This document shows, in pieces, positions 1 to 9,975 of a DNA stretch of 64,000 bases (its first letter is position 1; every line of letters begins with the position of its first letter). The notes under the pieces are model-generated. The model was not told the DNA's origin. It saw only the letters and a program-made list of their open reading frames with translations, and searched no databases. This stretch comes from Candidatus Accumulibacter proximus. GTDB taxonomy: Bacteria > Pseudomonadota > Gammaproteobacteria > Burkholderiales > Rhodocyclaceae. The position numbers were made by a program, and so were the translations under genes. The stretch is taken from positions 1 to 64,000 of the forward strand of contig JADJMH010000022.1 of NCBI GenBank assembly GCA_016709675.1, given 5' to 3'.

Positions 1-2064
1 AGCAACTCCTCGCGCTGGCCGAACCACCGCCGCAGGTGACGCCCGACGCGCTCCGGATCGTTACGCCACGTTGCGCCGCCATCTGCTGCGCCAGTTCGAC
101 GAGGTCGGCATCGGTTTCGAGGTCGGCGTAGCGCAGCAGGGCACGCCCGACTGGCGGCTGCCGATGAACTCGCCGGGGCCACGCAGGCGCAGGTCCTGTC
201 ATGGCGATCTCGAAGCCGTCGGTGTGCTCGAAGATGATCTTCAGCCGCGCCCGTGCGGTCCGTGACAGCGGGTTGCTGGTAGAGCAGCACGCAAACCGAC
301 TCCTGGGCGCCGCGACCGACGCGCCCGCGCAACTGGTGAAGCTGCGCGAGCCCGAAGCGCTCGGCGTGCTCGATGACCATCAGGCTGGCGTTGGGCACGT
401 CGACGCCGACTTCGATGACCGTCGTCGCCACCAGCACGTCGATCTCGCCGGCGACGAAAGCGGCCATCACGCTGGCTTTCTCGTCGCCTTTGAGGCGGCC
501 ATGGACGAGACCGACGCGCAGATCGCTCAGCTCGGCGGTGAGTGCGGCCCAGGTGTCAAGTGCCGCCTGCAGTTCGAGCTTCGCGGATTCCTCGATCAGC
601 GGGCAGACCCAGTAGGCCTGGCGGCCGCCGGCGACGACGGCGCGTACGCCGCAACGACTTCCTCTGTCGGCCGCCCGAGAACAACCGGGTCTTCACTGGC
701 GAGCGGCCAGGCGGCAGTTCGTCGATCACCGAAAGATCGAGATCGGCGTAGTAGCTCATCGCCAGGGTGCGCGGGATCGGCGTCGCCGACATCATCAACT
801 GGTGCGGGTTGTCGCCCTTGCGGCGTAAGTCGAGGCGCTGCTCGACGCCGAAGCGGTGCTGCTCATCGACGATCGCCAAGCCGAGGCGGGCAAAATCGAT
901 GCTTTCCTGGATCAGCGCGTGCGTGCCGACGACCAGTTGCGCGCTCGTCGCGACCTGTTGCCGCTTCGCCTGCCTGGCTTTGCCGCCGAGACTGCCGGCC
1001 AGCCAGCTTACTTCGATGCCGAGCGGCTCGAGCCAGGCGCGCAGCTTGCTGTAGTGCTGCTCGGCGAGGATCTCTGTCGGTGCCATGAAGGCGGTCTGAT
1101 AGCCGGCCTCGATCGCCTGGCAGGCGGCCAGTGCGGCGACGATCGTCTTGCCGCAACCGACGTCGCCCTGCAGCAGCCGCTGCATCGGGTGCGCTTGCTC
1201 GAGGTCGGCGGCGATCTCGGCGGCGACCCGCCGCTGGGCGCCGGTCAGGGCAAACGGCAGCGCCGCCTGCAGCCGACGGGCGAGTTCGCCGGCTACGGCG
1301 AGCACCGGCGCGCCCTGACGCCGGCGCGCCAGCGAGAGGCGACGCAGCGCCAGTTGCTGCGCCAACAACTCGTCGAACTTGATTCGCCGCCAGGCCGGAT
1401 GCGCGCGCGCCTGCAGCGCCGATTCCTCGACGGCCGGCGGCGGCGAGTGCAGAAACGCGACCGCCGCCGGCAACGATGGCAGCGCGTGCTGCTCGCGCCA
1501 GCCGTCTGCCAGCAACTCGGCCAGATCGGCAGCGCGTAGCGCGCGCGCGATCAGGCGACGCAGGGTGCCCTGCGCCAAGCCGGCGGTGCTCGGGTAGACC
1601 GGCGTCAGCGACGGCGGCAGCGCGTCGACGTCGTTATTGCCCTCGTTCTCGTCGTCGGACAGGAAACGGTAGCGCGGGTGCACCATCTCGCGGCCGAGGA
1701 AGCCGTCGCGCATCTCGCCGAAAATGCGCAGCCGGCGCCCGGCGTCGCGCGCTGCCTCCAGGCCGCTCTTCTGGCTGCCGTAGAAACTCAGGAAGCGCAG
1801 AAAGAGCGTGCTGCCTTCGCCGCCGGCGTCACTGACGCGTGCCACAAGCTGACGTCGAGGTGCCTGCCGGAGCGAGACGTCGAGAACCACGGCTTCGACC
1901 TGCACCGGCCAGCCGAGGGGTGCATCGGCGATCGGCGTGACGCGCGTCTCGTCCTCGTAGCGCAGGGGAAGATGGAGGACGAGGTCGTCCGGCCGTTCGA
2001 TACCGAGCTTGCGCAACCTGCTCCGGATCGCCGGCGGCGCGTCGATCTCGTCCGCCGTCGGCAT
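1..2064 (-). CDS. recG: ATP-dependent DNA helicase RecG, 3' end off the window and frameshifted
   Basis: RecG is a cytosolic superfamily 2 helicase that regresses stalled replication forks and branch-migrates Holliday junctions. The N-terminal wedge/OB domain is followed by a Walker A motif GDVGCGKT at about residues 300-307 and the VDEQHRFG motif II region. The ATG at 2064 is chosen because the RecG-like sequence MPTADEIDAPPAIRSRLRKL begins there, and it overlaps the ridA stop as TGATG, which suggests coupled translation. From about 690 down to 1 the protein continues only by switching frames near 680, 650, 285, 205, 140 and 60. The recovered pieces (GRQAYWVCPLIEE, VATTVIEVGVDVPNASLMV, HLRRWFGQREEL) are typical of a whole RecG, so about 690 codons just fill the space. 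Identity is sure; whether the indels are real is not. Confidence 0.9.
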
Positions 2065-2447
2065 CAGCCGCCGACCACCATCACCGCGTCGACCTCGACC
2101 AGCACGTCGCGCGGCAGGCTCGCGACCCCGACCGCGGCGCGCGCCGGGAAGGGCTCGGAGAAGTAGCAGCCCATGACCTCGTTGACCGTCTTGAAATGCG
2201 CCAGGTCGGTAAGAAAGACATTGAGTTTGACGACATCCGCCAGGGAGCCACCAGCGGCTTCCGCCACCGCCTTGAGGTTGTCGAAGACACGCACGATCTG
2301 CGCATCGATTCCCTCGGCGAGTTGCATGTTCGTCGGGTCGAGGCCGATCTGCCCGGAAAGATAGACGGTATCGCCCACCTTGACAGCCTGCGAATAGGTG
2401 CCGATTGCCGCTGGCGCCAGGGTGCTTGAAATGATCGTTCTGGCCAT
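2064..2447 (-). CDS. ridA: RidA family 2-iminobutanoate/2-iminopropanoate deaminase
   Basis: RidA (YjgF/YER057c/UK114) hydrolyses reactive enamine and imine intermediates released by PLP enzymes such as threonine dehydratase, in the cytosol. The 127-residue protein has the normal family length. It keeps the GTYSQAV and YLSGQIGLDP segments of the trimer fold and the conserved arginine of the PARAAVGV motif (R103), which binds the substrate carboxylate. It starts 41 bases from a divergent TPR gene and its stop overlaps the recG start. The family includes paralogues with other substrates, so the exact imine is not proven. Confidence 0.93.
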   Translation of the reverse strand: MARTIISSTLAPAAIGTYSQAVKVGDTVYLSGQIGLDPTNMQLAEGIDAQIVRVFDNLKAVAEAAGGSLADVVKLNVFLTDLAHFKTVNEVMGCYFSEPFPARAAVGVASLPRDVLVEVDAVMVVGG

Positions 2448-2488
2448 GGTGCTGTCCTCTACAATGGGGTTGAAACGGGAGATAGTAA

Positions 2489-2827
2489 ATGACGACCGCG
2501 ATCATCGCCAACCTGGAAAAACTGCTCGGTGGCCCGCGCGACGGGGCCCTGCTGCGCTATTCACTCGGCAACGAGTATCTGAAGGCCGGCAACGCCGCCG
2601 TCGCCGCCAGTCATCTGCGGGCAGCGGTCGAGCGCGACGCCGGCTATTCGGCGGCCTGGAAGCTGCTCGGCAAAGCCCTCGCCGAGAGCAGCCGAATCAC
2701 CGAAGCGCTCGCCGCCTACGCGCAGGGAATCGTCGTCGCCGAAGCGAAGGGCGATATCCAGGCGGCCAAGGAGATGGCCGTCTTCGCGCGGCGGCTGCGC
2801 CGGCAGACGCCGGCCAACGGCGGCTGA
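2489..2827 (+). CDS. Small tetratricopeptide-repeat protein
   Basis: This 112-residue protein has two to three TPR-like helical hairpins: LRYSLGNEYLKAGNAAVAASHL, then AAWKLLGKALAESSRITEAL and AYAQGIVVAEAKGD. They cover about residues 19-95 and end in a basic tail. There is no signal peptide or membrane segment, so it should be a cytosolic scaffold for protein contacts. A GGGAG ribosome site precedes the ATG, and a TACAAT hexamer at 2460-2465 could be a -10 box, without a clear -35. It diverges from ridA and converges with the SPOR gene, with five bases between the two stops. No specific function can be assigned. Confidence 0.75.
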   Translation: MTTAIIANLEKLLGGPRDGALLRYSLGNEYLKAGNAAVAASHLRAAVERDAGYSAAWKLLGKALAESSRITEALAAYAQGIVVAEAKGDIQAAKEMAVFARRLRRQTPANGG

Positions 2828-2831
2828 TCGA

Positions 2832-3443
2832 TCAGGGCTTGCCGCCCCGGACCCACCAGCGTCAGGGGCGAGCCCGAGTGCTTTCAGCTTGCGGCGCGCC
2901 GCCTCGGCTTCCGCACGACTCCGGAACGGCCCCACCCGCAAGCGCGTCTCGAGCGAGGCGGGAATACCTTCCTGCGCCAGCTTCGCCTGCACTTCCTCGG
3001 CTCGGGCGAGGTCCGGGAAGACGCTCGATTGCCAGGCATAACCGGTCGCCGGACGCGGCGCTGCCGGCGACACTTCGCCTGCCGCGGGAACGCCGCCACC
3101 GGCGGGCGCCTTCGGCGACTCTGCCGCGCGGCGGCGGCACTGGCCTGGCGATGTCGCCGACGCGGTACCAGGGCGACAGCCACGTTCGCGATCGGTCAAG
3201 CGGCGCAGCGGTCGCCTGCGCTCCGCCGGCACCGGCAGGACGCCGGCGGGTGCTTCGGCCGGTGCTTCGGCAGGGCGCGGCAGGTGCTGCGGCCGGCGTC
3301 AGCGCCCGCACCAGTCCCCTCTTCCGCTTGACCGGAACGGGTTCGCTGAACTGAGGTGCCACCGGCTCATCGGGCGTGTTTACCGCGTCGAACACCGCCA
3401 GCGCCGCCAGCAAGGCCAGGATCATCAGCCCGGCAAGACCCAT
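2832..3443 (-). CDS. SPOR-domain membrane protein, frameshifted
   Basis: An N-terminal membrane segment (MGLAGLMILALLAALAVF) is followed by a proline/alanine-rich linker and, in another frame, a SPOR domain (ATGYAWQSSVFPDLARAEE ... LRVGPFRSRAEAEAARRKL). SPOR domains bind denuded peptidoglycan at division sites. The frame changes at least once in the linker (about 3130-3290). Small indels near 2850-2880 must also be undone to reach the expected ending at the stop at 2832. Upstream of the ATG the same frame is open to 3584 and encodes a proline-rich stretch ending DLKRQFLWR. The true N-terminus may therefore be about 45 residues longer, but no start codon is seen there. DedD/FtsN-like proteins are the closest relatives. 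Confidence 0.65.
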
Positions 3444-3584
3444 TCGCCAAAGGAACTGGCGCTTGAGGTCGGACGGGCCATTGTCGCCAGCGCCCGCGAT
3501 GGGTGCTGGTGCCGGCTGTGCGAGCGGTGGCGGCGGCGGCGCCTTGCCGGCTTGCCGCGAATCGCCACCGGCCCGCGCTTCCCC

Positions 3585-4175
3585 TCAGATGCCCTCGTTG
3601 CGACTGCGTGCGAGCGCCACGACCAGGTCGGCCTCGGCCCGCGCAATGCCGCAGTGATGGGCGATGGTGGTCGCGTCATGGCCCTGAACCGCCATCTGCA
3701 TCGCGCCGTTGTACAGCGGCGAAGCGCTCTGCGCCGACGCCCTCCGACTGCGCCAGACTGGCGCCGAAAATCCTCGCGCGCCGCCAGCACTTCGCCGCGC
3801 AACTCGTCCACCTCGCAGCGCAGTTGATAGACTTCCCGTTGCAAGGCGTCGATCAGCGCCTGCCCAGGAATCTCCGGCGGCGGCTCGTTCCAGGGAAACT
3901 CGGGCGCGGTCGGCGGCGACGGGGGCGCCGACGCGGCGGCCACGGCCAGGCGGCTCGACGGGCCGACCGGCTTCACGCTGGCCACTGGCGGACCGGATCC
4001 TGGACCGCCGATAGGCGGCCACAGCCGACTGCGCCGCCCGCGGCGACGGGCCGGGCCACCGCGCTGCAGGCGCCGCATGCGGAAGAACAGGACCATGATG
4101 TAAAGCACCAGCAGCGCGATGATCGCGATCAAAGCCTTCGCGCCAACCCGGACTGCCCAGTAGCTCGAGATCCAT
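3585..4175 (-). CDS. DUF2802 domain protein, frameshifted
   Basis: The sequence starts MDLELLGSPGWRE, then needs one base removed near 4136 to enter a membrane segment (ALIAIIALLVLYIMVLFF). A basic/proline linker and a coiled-coil-like stretch (LIDALQREVYQLRCEVDELR) follow. After further frame changes near 3740-3780 it ends in a helix-turn-helix-like DUF2802 tail (YNGAMQMAVQGHDATTIAHH). DUF2802 proteins are small membrane-anchored proteins of betaproteobacteria with unknown function. The SPOR gene follows directly in the same direction, so the two are probably co-transcribed. The repaired protein would be about 195 residues. Confidence 0.6.
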   Translation of the reverse strand: MDLELLGSPGWREGFDRDHRAAGALHHGPVLPHAAPAARWPGPSPRAAQSAVAAYRRSRIRSASGQREAGRPVEPPGRGRRVGAPVAADRARVSLERAAAGDSWAGADRRLATGSLSTALRGGRVARRSAGGARGFSAPVWRSRRASAQSASPLYNGAMQMAVQGHDATTIAHHCGIARAEADLVVALARSRNEGI

Positions 4176-4295
4176 GGCGCGCCTTGGTGACGTGTCCGGG
4201 AGACATTATGCCAGACACTTGCCCCGCCTCAAGGGCCATCTTGCGCGCCGGCGAGTCGGCTCTCGCCGGGGGCGAGGCCCTCCACGGGCCGGACG

Positions 4296-4325
4296 AAAAA
4301 GCCTCGTCCGGAAACCGGACGAGGG
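4296..4325 (-). terminator. Rho-independent terminator after fadA
   Basis: A perfect 10-bp stem (CCTCGTCCGG at 4302-4311 with CCGGACGAGG at 4315-4324) has an AAA loop. Read on the minus strand it is followed by five T. It lies 22 bases past the fadA stop and would end the dehydrogenase-fadA transcript. Confidence 0.85.
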
Positions 4326-4346
4326 CTCGAAACGGGCACCAGCGAT

Positions 4347-5549
4347 CTAGCGGATCGCTTCGAACAGCCCGGCGGCCCCCATGCCGGTGCCGATGCACAT
4401 GGTCACCATGCCGTAACGTTGTCCGGTACGCTGCAGCCCATGCACCAGCGTGGCGGTCCGGATGGCGCCGGTCGCGCCGAGCGGATGGCCGAGGGCGATC
4501 GCGCCGCCGAGCGGGTTCACTTTCGCGGGATCGAGGTCGAGGGTACGCATCACGGCCAACGCCTGCGCGGCGAAGGCCTCATTGAGTTCGAACCAGTCCA
4601 CCTCGTCCTGCCTGACTCCGGCCTGCTTGAGGACCCGCGGAATCGCCTCGATCGGGCCGATGCCCATGATCTCGGGCGCCACGCCAGCCACCGAAAATCC
4701 GGCAAAGCGCGCCAGCGGCTTGAGGTCGAACTGCTTGAGGATTCTTTCCGAAACCACCAGTACGGCGGCCGCACCGTCGGACATCTGCGAACTGTTGCCG
4801 GCGGTCACCGAGCCGCGTGCGGCAAAAACCGGCCGCAGTCTGGCGAGACCCTCGATGCTGCTGTCGGCGCGCGGCCCCTCGTCGTTCTCGGCCAGATACT
4901 CCTTGACGGTCACTTCGCCGGTGCGCAGGTTGGGCACGCGTGCCTTGACGGCGTAGGGCGAAATCTCGGCCCGGAAGTGGCCGGCAGCGATCGCCGCACA
5001 GGCTTTCTGGTTCGAGGCAACGGCGAAGGCGTCCTGATCTTCGCGCGAGATCTTCCACTGCGCGGCGACCTTTTCGGCGGTGATGCCCATCCCGAAACCG
5101 ATCGCGTAATTCTCTTCCTTCTCGAATATCGCCGGGTTCATGGCGATCTTGTTGCCCATGATCTGGTTCATCAAGGACATCGTTTCGGTGCCGCCGGCGA
5201 TCATCACGTCGGCTTCACCGAGGCGAATGCGATCGGCGGCCATCGCCACGGTCTGCAGACCGGAAGCGCAGAAGCGGTTGACGGTGACCCCGGGAACCGT
5301 GTTCGGCAGGCCGGCCAGCAGCAGGCCGATGCGCGCGACGTTCATTCCCTGCTCGGCTTCCGGCATCGCACAGCCGACGATCACGTCGGCGACCAGCGCC
5401 GGGTCGATCGCCGGCACCTGCGCCATGACCGACCTGATGGCGTGCGCCAGCATGTCGTCCGGGCGAACGTGGCCCAACATGCCCTTGCGTCTGCCCACCG
5501 GCAGGCGCGTCGCGGCGACGATGTAGGCGTCCTGAATCTGTTTGCTCAT
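4347..5549 (-). CDS. fadA: Acetyl-CoA C-acyltransferase (3-ketoacyl-CoA thiolase)
   Basis: This thiolase performs the last step of beta-oxidation, cleaving 3-ketoacyl-CoA with CoA to acetyl-CoA and a shortened acyl-CoA. The 400-residue length is normal. The nucleophilic cysteine lies in NRFCASGLQT (C94), the general-base histidine in GHPLGATGA (H355) and the second cysteine in MCIGTGMG (C385). It is 20 bases downstream of the 3-hydroxyacyl-CoA dehydrogenase and ends at an intrinsic terminator, so the two form an operon. Control is probably by the PsrA-like operator at 8031-8047. Chain-length preference cannot be read from sequence. Confidence 0.95.
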   Translation of the reverse strand: MSKQIQDAYIVAATRLPVGRRKGMLGHVRPDDMLAHAIRSVMAQVPAIDPALVADVIVGCAMPEAEQGMNVARIGLLLAGLPNTVPGVTVNRFCASGLQTVAMAADRIRLGEADVMIAGGTETMSLMNQIMGNKIAMNPAIFEKEENYAIGFGMGITAEKVAAQWKISREDQDAFAVASNQKACAAIAAGHFRAEISPYAVKARVPNLRTGEVTVKEYLAENDEGPRADSSIEGLARLRPVFAARGSVTAGNSSQMSDGAAAVLVVSERILKQFDLKPLARFAGFSVAGVAPEIMGIGPIEAIPRVLKQAGVRQDEVDWFELNEAFAAQALAVMRTLDLDPAKVNPLGGAIALGHPLGATGAIRTATLVHGLQRTGQRYGMVTMCIGTGMGAAGLFEAIR

Positions 5550-5569
5550 GATCTGTTCTCCTTGCTCGC

Positions 5570-7957
5570 TCAGTTACGCAGCGGCTTGCCGGTTTCCAGC
5601 AGGTGCTGGATACGCTGCTGGGTTTTCGGGTTCTTCAGCAGTTCGACGAAAAGCTGGCGCTCGACGGTCAGCAACCACGGCTCATCCACCAGTGATCCGG
5701 TCTCGATGTCGCCACCGCACAGCGCGGTTGCCGCCGCCTTGGCGACCGCGTAGTCATGCGCCGAAATCATGCCGCCTTCCTTCATGTTGGCGAGCATCAT
5801 CTCGCAGTTGGCAATGCCGGTACGGCCGGCGAACCTTGACCCCGCGCGGCGACAGGCGCGGGTAATAGCCCGCCTCGGCGAGGCCGCGCGCCTCGCGCAA
5901 GGCCACGTAAAGCAGTTCGTTGGCGTTGAAGACGATCTTGTCCGACTCGAGGGCGAAACCGAGTTCCCTGGCCTGCGCGCCGCTCTTCGAAACCGTCGCC
6001 ATGGCGATGGTCATGAACACCGGCTGGATGAACTCGAACGGGTCGTTGCCGCCGGTCTTCGCCGCGTGCTGCGCGGCGCGGATGGCGAACTCCTTGCAGC
6101 CACCACCCGCGGGGATCAGTCCGACACCCGCTTCGACCAGGCCGATGTAGCTTTCGAGCGCGATCACCCGCTTGGCAGCGTGCATCAGGAACTCGCAACC
6201 ACCGCCCAAAGCCATCCCCTGCACCGCCGCGATTACCGGCACCTTGGCATACTTGAGGCACATCGACGCGTTCTGAAACTCGGCGACGTATTGCTCGAGC
6301 AGTTCGAACTCGCCGGCGGCAATCGCCTCGGTGACTTCCTTGAGGTTGGCGCCAAAGGCAAACGGCGCCTCATGACACAGCACCAGCCCCTGATAATCGG
6401 CCTCGGCACGCGCCACCGCTTCCTGCAGACCGACGATCACCGCGCGCCCGAGGGTATGGTTGCGCGACTTGATGCTGACGATGGCGATGCCTTCGTCTAC
6501 CTGCGGCAGCGTCCACAGGCGAACACCCTCGTTTTCCCAGATGGTCGTGCCGGCAACCGCCTTTTCGCCGAGGACCCGTTCGGGGAAAATCTGCCGCTGA
6601 TAGACCGGCAGCGTCGAGCGCGGGCGGTAAGCATCGGCGCTCGCCGAATACGAACCCTGCGCAGTATGCACCCCTGCTCGGCGACCTGGCCGAAGACCCA
6701 GGCCGGCAGCGGGACCGGACTCATCGCCCGACCCGCGTCGATGTCGGCCTTGACGGCGTCGGCGATCGCCTGCCAGCCGGCAGCCTGCCAGCTTTCGAAC
6801 GGACCCTGCGCCCAACCGAAGCCCCAGCGCATCGCGAAATCGACATCGCGCGCGTTGTCGGCGATGTCGGCCAGGTGGAAAGCGGTGTAATGAAAGATGT
6901 CGCGGAAGATCGCCCACAGGAACTGTGCGTGCGGATGCTCGCTGGCTCGCAACTGGGCGAACTTCTCGGCGGGGTTGCGGTTCTTCAGGATGGCCAGCAC
7001 CGTCGGATCGATATCGGCAGCGCTGTCACGATAGTCCTGCGCAGCGAGGTCGAGCACCTTGATCGCCCGGCCGTCTTTCCTGAAAATGCCGCAGCGCGTC
7101 TTCTGACCCAGCGCACATTTGCCGATCAGCGCAGCTAACCAGCCCGGCACACCGTAATAGCCATGCCACGGATCGTCGGGCAGGGTGTCCTGCATGGTCT
7201 TGATGACGTGCGCCAGCGTATCGAGGCCGACGACGTCGGCGGTGCGGTAGGTGGCGCTCTTCGGGCGACCGATGATCGGGCCAGTCAGCGAATCGACGAC
7301 ATCGAAACCAAGACCCAGGCGCTGGGTGTGATGCATCACCGCGAGCATCGAGAAGACGCCGACGCGGTTGGCGACGAAGTTCGGCGTATCGAGCGCGCGA
7401 ACGATTCCCTTGCCGAGACGCGAGACCAGCCACGACTCGAGGTTGTCGAGCAGCGCCGGGTCAGTCGTCCGGGTGGCGATCAGCTCGACCAGATGCATGT
7501 AGCGCGGCGGGTTGAAGAAATGGATGCCGCAGAAGCGCGGGCGCAGGGCCTCGGGCAGGCCTTCCGACAGGCGGTTGATCGACAGGCCCGAGGTGTTCGA
7601 GGCGATGATCGCATCGGGCGAGATGAAGGGCGCGATCTGGCGATACAGATCGTCTTTCCACTCGGTCTTCTCGGCGATGGCTTCGATGATCAGGTCGCAA
7701 TCCTTGAGTTGATCGAGGTGCTGCGAGTAGTTGGCGGCATCGATGTAGGCAACGCGGTCTTTCGTGGCCAGCGGCGACGGCTCCAGCTTCCTGAGCGCGT
7801 CGATGGCTTTCCTGACGATCCCGTTGGGATCGCCTTCCTTGGCCGGCAGGTCGAAAAGCACCACCGGCACTTCGGCATTCGCGAGGTGCGCGGCAATCTG
7901 CGCGCCCATCACGCCCGCTCCGAGTACGGCGGCCTTGCGTACGATGAAGTTGCTCAA
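5570..7957 (-). CDS. 3-hydroxyacyl-CoA dehydrogenase / enoyl-CoA hydratase (FadN-like), frameshifted
   Basis: This bifunctional beta-oxidation enzyme has the order dehydrogenase first, hydratase second, as in FadN (about 790 residues). The NAD-binding motif VLGAGVMGAQIA is at residues 11-22. The hydratase part shows GANLKEVTEA and GMALGGGCEFLMHAAKR. Two indels break the frame. One G is missing from a run at 6671-6674, where EQG should continue as VHTAQGSYS. One change near 5830 precedes the closing segment CEMMLANMKEGGMISAHDYA. After repair about 796 codons run to the stop at 5570. The gene heads the operon with fadA and has its own promoter and operator just upstream. The errors look like sequencing slips, because sequence on both sides is well conserved. 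Confidence 0.85.
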
Positions 7958-8030
7958 GCTGTCCTCCTGTTATAGTCTGGGTCGTCTGCGCTCGCCGGGA
8001 ACACCCCGCAGCAGTTCTGCACAAAGCCGC

Positions 8031-8047
8031 TAAAACGAACGTTTGAA
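8031..8047. promoter_or_regulatory. PsrA/FadP-like TetR operator upstream of the dehydrogenase-fadA operon
   Basis: The minus strand reads TTCAAACGTTCGTTTTA, a near-palindrome of the CAAAC-N4-GTTT type recognised by PsrA-like repressors. The same 17 bases occur in front of the TetR gene at 16521-16537. The site directly follows the predicted -10 box, so a bound repressor would cover the transcription start. It lies 73 bases upstream of the start codon. Confidence 0.7.
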
Positions 8048-8074
8048 TTATACGCGGCCTGCCCACGACGTCAA
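8047..8074 (-). promoter_or_regulatory. Sigma-70 promoter of the dehydrogenase-fadA operon
   Basis: The minus strand has a -35 box TTGACG (8069-8074), a 16-base spacer and a perfect -10 box TATAAT (8047-8052). The operator starts at the last base of the -10 box. Confidence 0.75.
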
Positions 8075-8116
8075 CTGCGACAGCGCGGTAACGCCAGGGA
8101 GACTTCACCACCGGCC

Positions 8117-8144
8117 AAAAAAAAGCCCCGGCATCCGGGGCTTT
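8117..8144 (-). terminator. Rho-independent terminator after fadL
   Basis: A perfect stem (GCCCCGG at 8125-8131, CAT loop, CCGGGGC at 8135-8141) is followed on the minus strand by eight T. It lies 22 bases after the fadL stop. A short T run on the plus strand may let it act weakly in that direction too. Confidence 0.88.
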
Positions 8145-8165
8145 CTTGCCAACTGCCTGGCGCGA

Positions 8166-9474
8166 TCAGAAAGCCAGCGAGTACTGGGCGCCGAGAATCC
8201 AGACGCTGGAGTTGTAGTCGCCGATTACGACCCACGATTCGTGAGCGGATTCAAGCTGGTCTCGTCCTGGTTGATCTTGGTCTTGGGGATATACAGGTAA
8301 GCGGCACCGAGTTCCAGTGTCTGTTCCTTGGCCGGCTTCCATTGGGCCCCGAAGCTAAACCAGGTCCGGTCGTTGTCCGGCAACGAAGTCAGACGGTGGA
8401 CGCATTCTTGACCGGAGTCTGATCATAGGCCAAGCCGAACATGAACTTGAGCGCGTCCGAATACGCGTAGTTCGCCCCCAGGGCCACGCGGTAGGTATCC
8501 TGGAAATCCGCCTCGAGGACCTGCGCGGTCTGCCCGGTGAGCGGCCCCGAAGTGCGGATGATGTCGACGTTCTTGATCGAACTCCAACCCGTCCACGAAA
8601 TGTCCCCGAGCATCTCCCAGCGATCGCTGAGCTTCTGCGTCACGCTCAGAATGAAGGTATCCGGCACCTCGAGATCCGCCTTGACGTCGCTCCGGCCACC
8701 GGCATTGCCCAGGGCATTCGCGGTGGCATTGCCCGCCGGCGAGCCATCACCCCTCAGCTTGACCTTGCCGTCGGTGTGATACTGGATGGTCGAGCGATAG
8801 GATACGCCCACCTTGGTCGCCGGCGAGAGCGTGAACAACGCGCCGAGGTTCCAGCCCCAGGCGTCGTCACTGATGCTCATATGCGATTCCACCCGAGGCA
8901 GGTTACCCAATATTCCCACTTGGCGATAATAATCCGCCTCGATCTTCTGCCAGCTCACGCCGGCGCCGAGCGAAACCATATCGTTGACCCGATAGGCGAT
9001 CGAGGGGTTGATATTGATCGTCTTGATGTCAAACTCGTCGGACTGCGCACTGCCTATCCACGGCTCGTCGTACTTGGTTGCGTTGCCGGAAAGGTCCGCC
9101 AATTCCCAAGCCAACGTAGAGATCCTTGTTGAGCGCCCACGAGAGATAGGCATTCGGAATAAAAGCCCAGCTCCGGCATCGCCGCCATCACCGGCCAGAT
9201 TGAAAGCACCAACCTGGGAACCGTCGTCGTCGAACTTGAAGCTTGGCCTCACCGCCGTCAAACCACCGGAGACTTCACGCGCCTGCAATTGCGTCATTCC
9301 GGCAGGGTTCCAGAAAATGGTACTGGCGTCGTTTGCCTTCGCTGCGGAACCGGCGTAGGCATTGCCCAAGCCGCTGCCCTGCTCCAGCAACTGAAAGCCC
9401 GAGGCACCCGCCGTGCCCGACAAACCCGCCAGCAATAGCGCCGGAAGCACCTTCATCGAAATCTTGTGCGACAT
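8166..9474 (-). CDS. fadL: FadL-family outer-membrane long-chain fatty acid transporter, frameshifted
   Basis: FadL-type beta-barrels let long-chain fatty acids and other hydrophobic compounds cross the outer membrane. The start at 9474 (MSHKISMKVLPALLLAGL) gives a signal peptide cut near GASG, then the family N-terminus FQLLEQGSGLGNAYAGSAA and SIFWNPAGMT-like STIFWNPAGM. A strong GGGGAG site precedes it. Three indels are evident. A missing G near 9163 and an extra C near 9095 cancel each other and hide the normal stretch IPNAYLSWALNKDLYVGLGI. A missing C near 8390 hides the C-terminal strands, which end YSLAF at the stop at 8166, with the terminal Phe typical of outer-membrane barrels. It sits between two beta-oxidation operons, which fits fatty-acid uptake. 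Confidence 0.85.
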
Positions 9475-9576
9475 GTTGAACTCCCCTCTGGATGTGATCC
9501 GTGCGTGGTTTTTTCGCCACGCGCCAATGGCAATCTGCGGCCATATGCTAAGACGACTGTCCACAAAAATCCTCAC

Positions 9577-9975
9577 TTATTCGGCACTTGGCAGCTCTCG
9601 CTTCTCCCCCTGTTGGTTTACTGCAACATAAGTCAGGACGGCTTCGGTCACTTTCACGGTGATCGGCTGCGCCGGGTGGCGTTCGGCGTAGACCTCGACC
9701 CTGACCTTGATCGACGTGCGCCCGGTATCGACAACCTCGGCAAAGAAACTCACGACGTCGCCGACCGACACCGGCTGCTTGAAGAGGAAGGAATTCACCG
9801 CCACCGTGGTCACGCGACCACGCGCACGCTGCATCGCCGGAATCGCGCCGGCCACGTCGACCTGGGCCATGATCCAACCGCCGAAGACGTCACCCTGCGG
9901 GTTGACTTCGGAGGGCATCGGCATGACCCGCAGCGTCGGCTGTCTGCTCGGCAAAGTGCTGACGATGTCAACCAT
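9577..9975 (-). CDS. Hot-dog fold acyl-CoA thioesterase (YciA/BFIT type)
   Basis: This 132-residue single hot-dog protein hydrolyses acyl-CoA to free acid and CoA. The motif MPMPSEVNPQGDVFGGWIMAQ is that of YciA-like thioesterases, with the catalytic aspartate in GDVFGGW; VNSFLFKQPVSVGD continues the fold. It overlaps the end of the upstream bifunctional enzyme by eight bases and is the last gene of the TetR-led beta-oxidation operon. It may relieve acyl-CoA build-up or free CoA when the pathway is saturated. Substrate range is unknown. Confidence 0.88.
   Translation of the reverse strand: MVDIVSTLPSRQPTLRVMPMPSEVNPQGDVFGGWIMAQVDVAGAIPAMQRARGRVTTVAVNSFLFKQPVSVGDVVSFFAEVVDTGRTSIKVRVEVYAERHPAQPITVKVTEAVLTYVAVNQQGEKRELPSAE

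Noticed and set aside
4419..5753. Plus-strand open frame of 444 codons
   Set aside because: It is a mirror of fadA and the end of the dehydrogenase, with histidine- and arginine-rich composition typical of antisense frames in GC-rich coding DNA.
9503..9522. Hairpin GCGTGG/CCACGC upstream of fadL as a terminator or operator
   Set aside because: The A/T run is in the loop and not after the stem, and it does not match the PsrA-like site. Its role is unclear.
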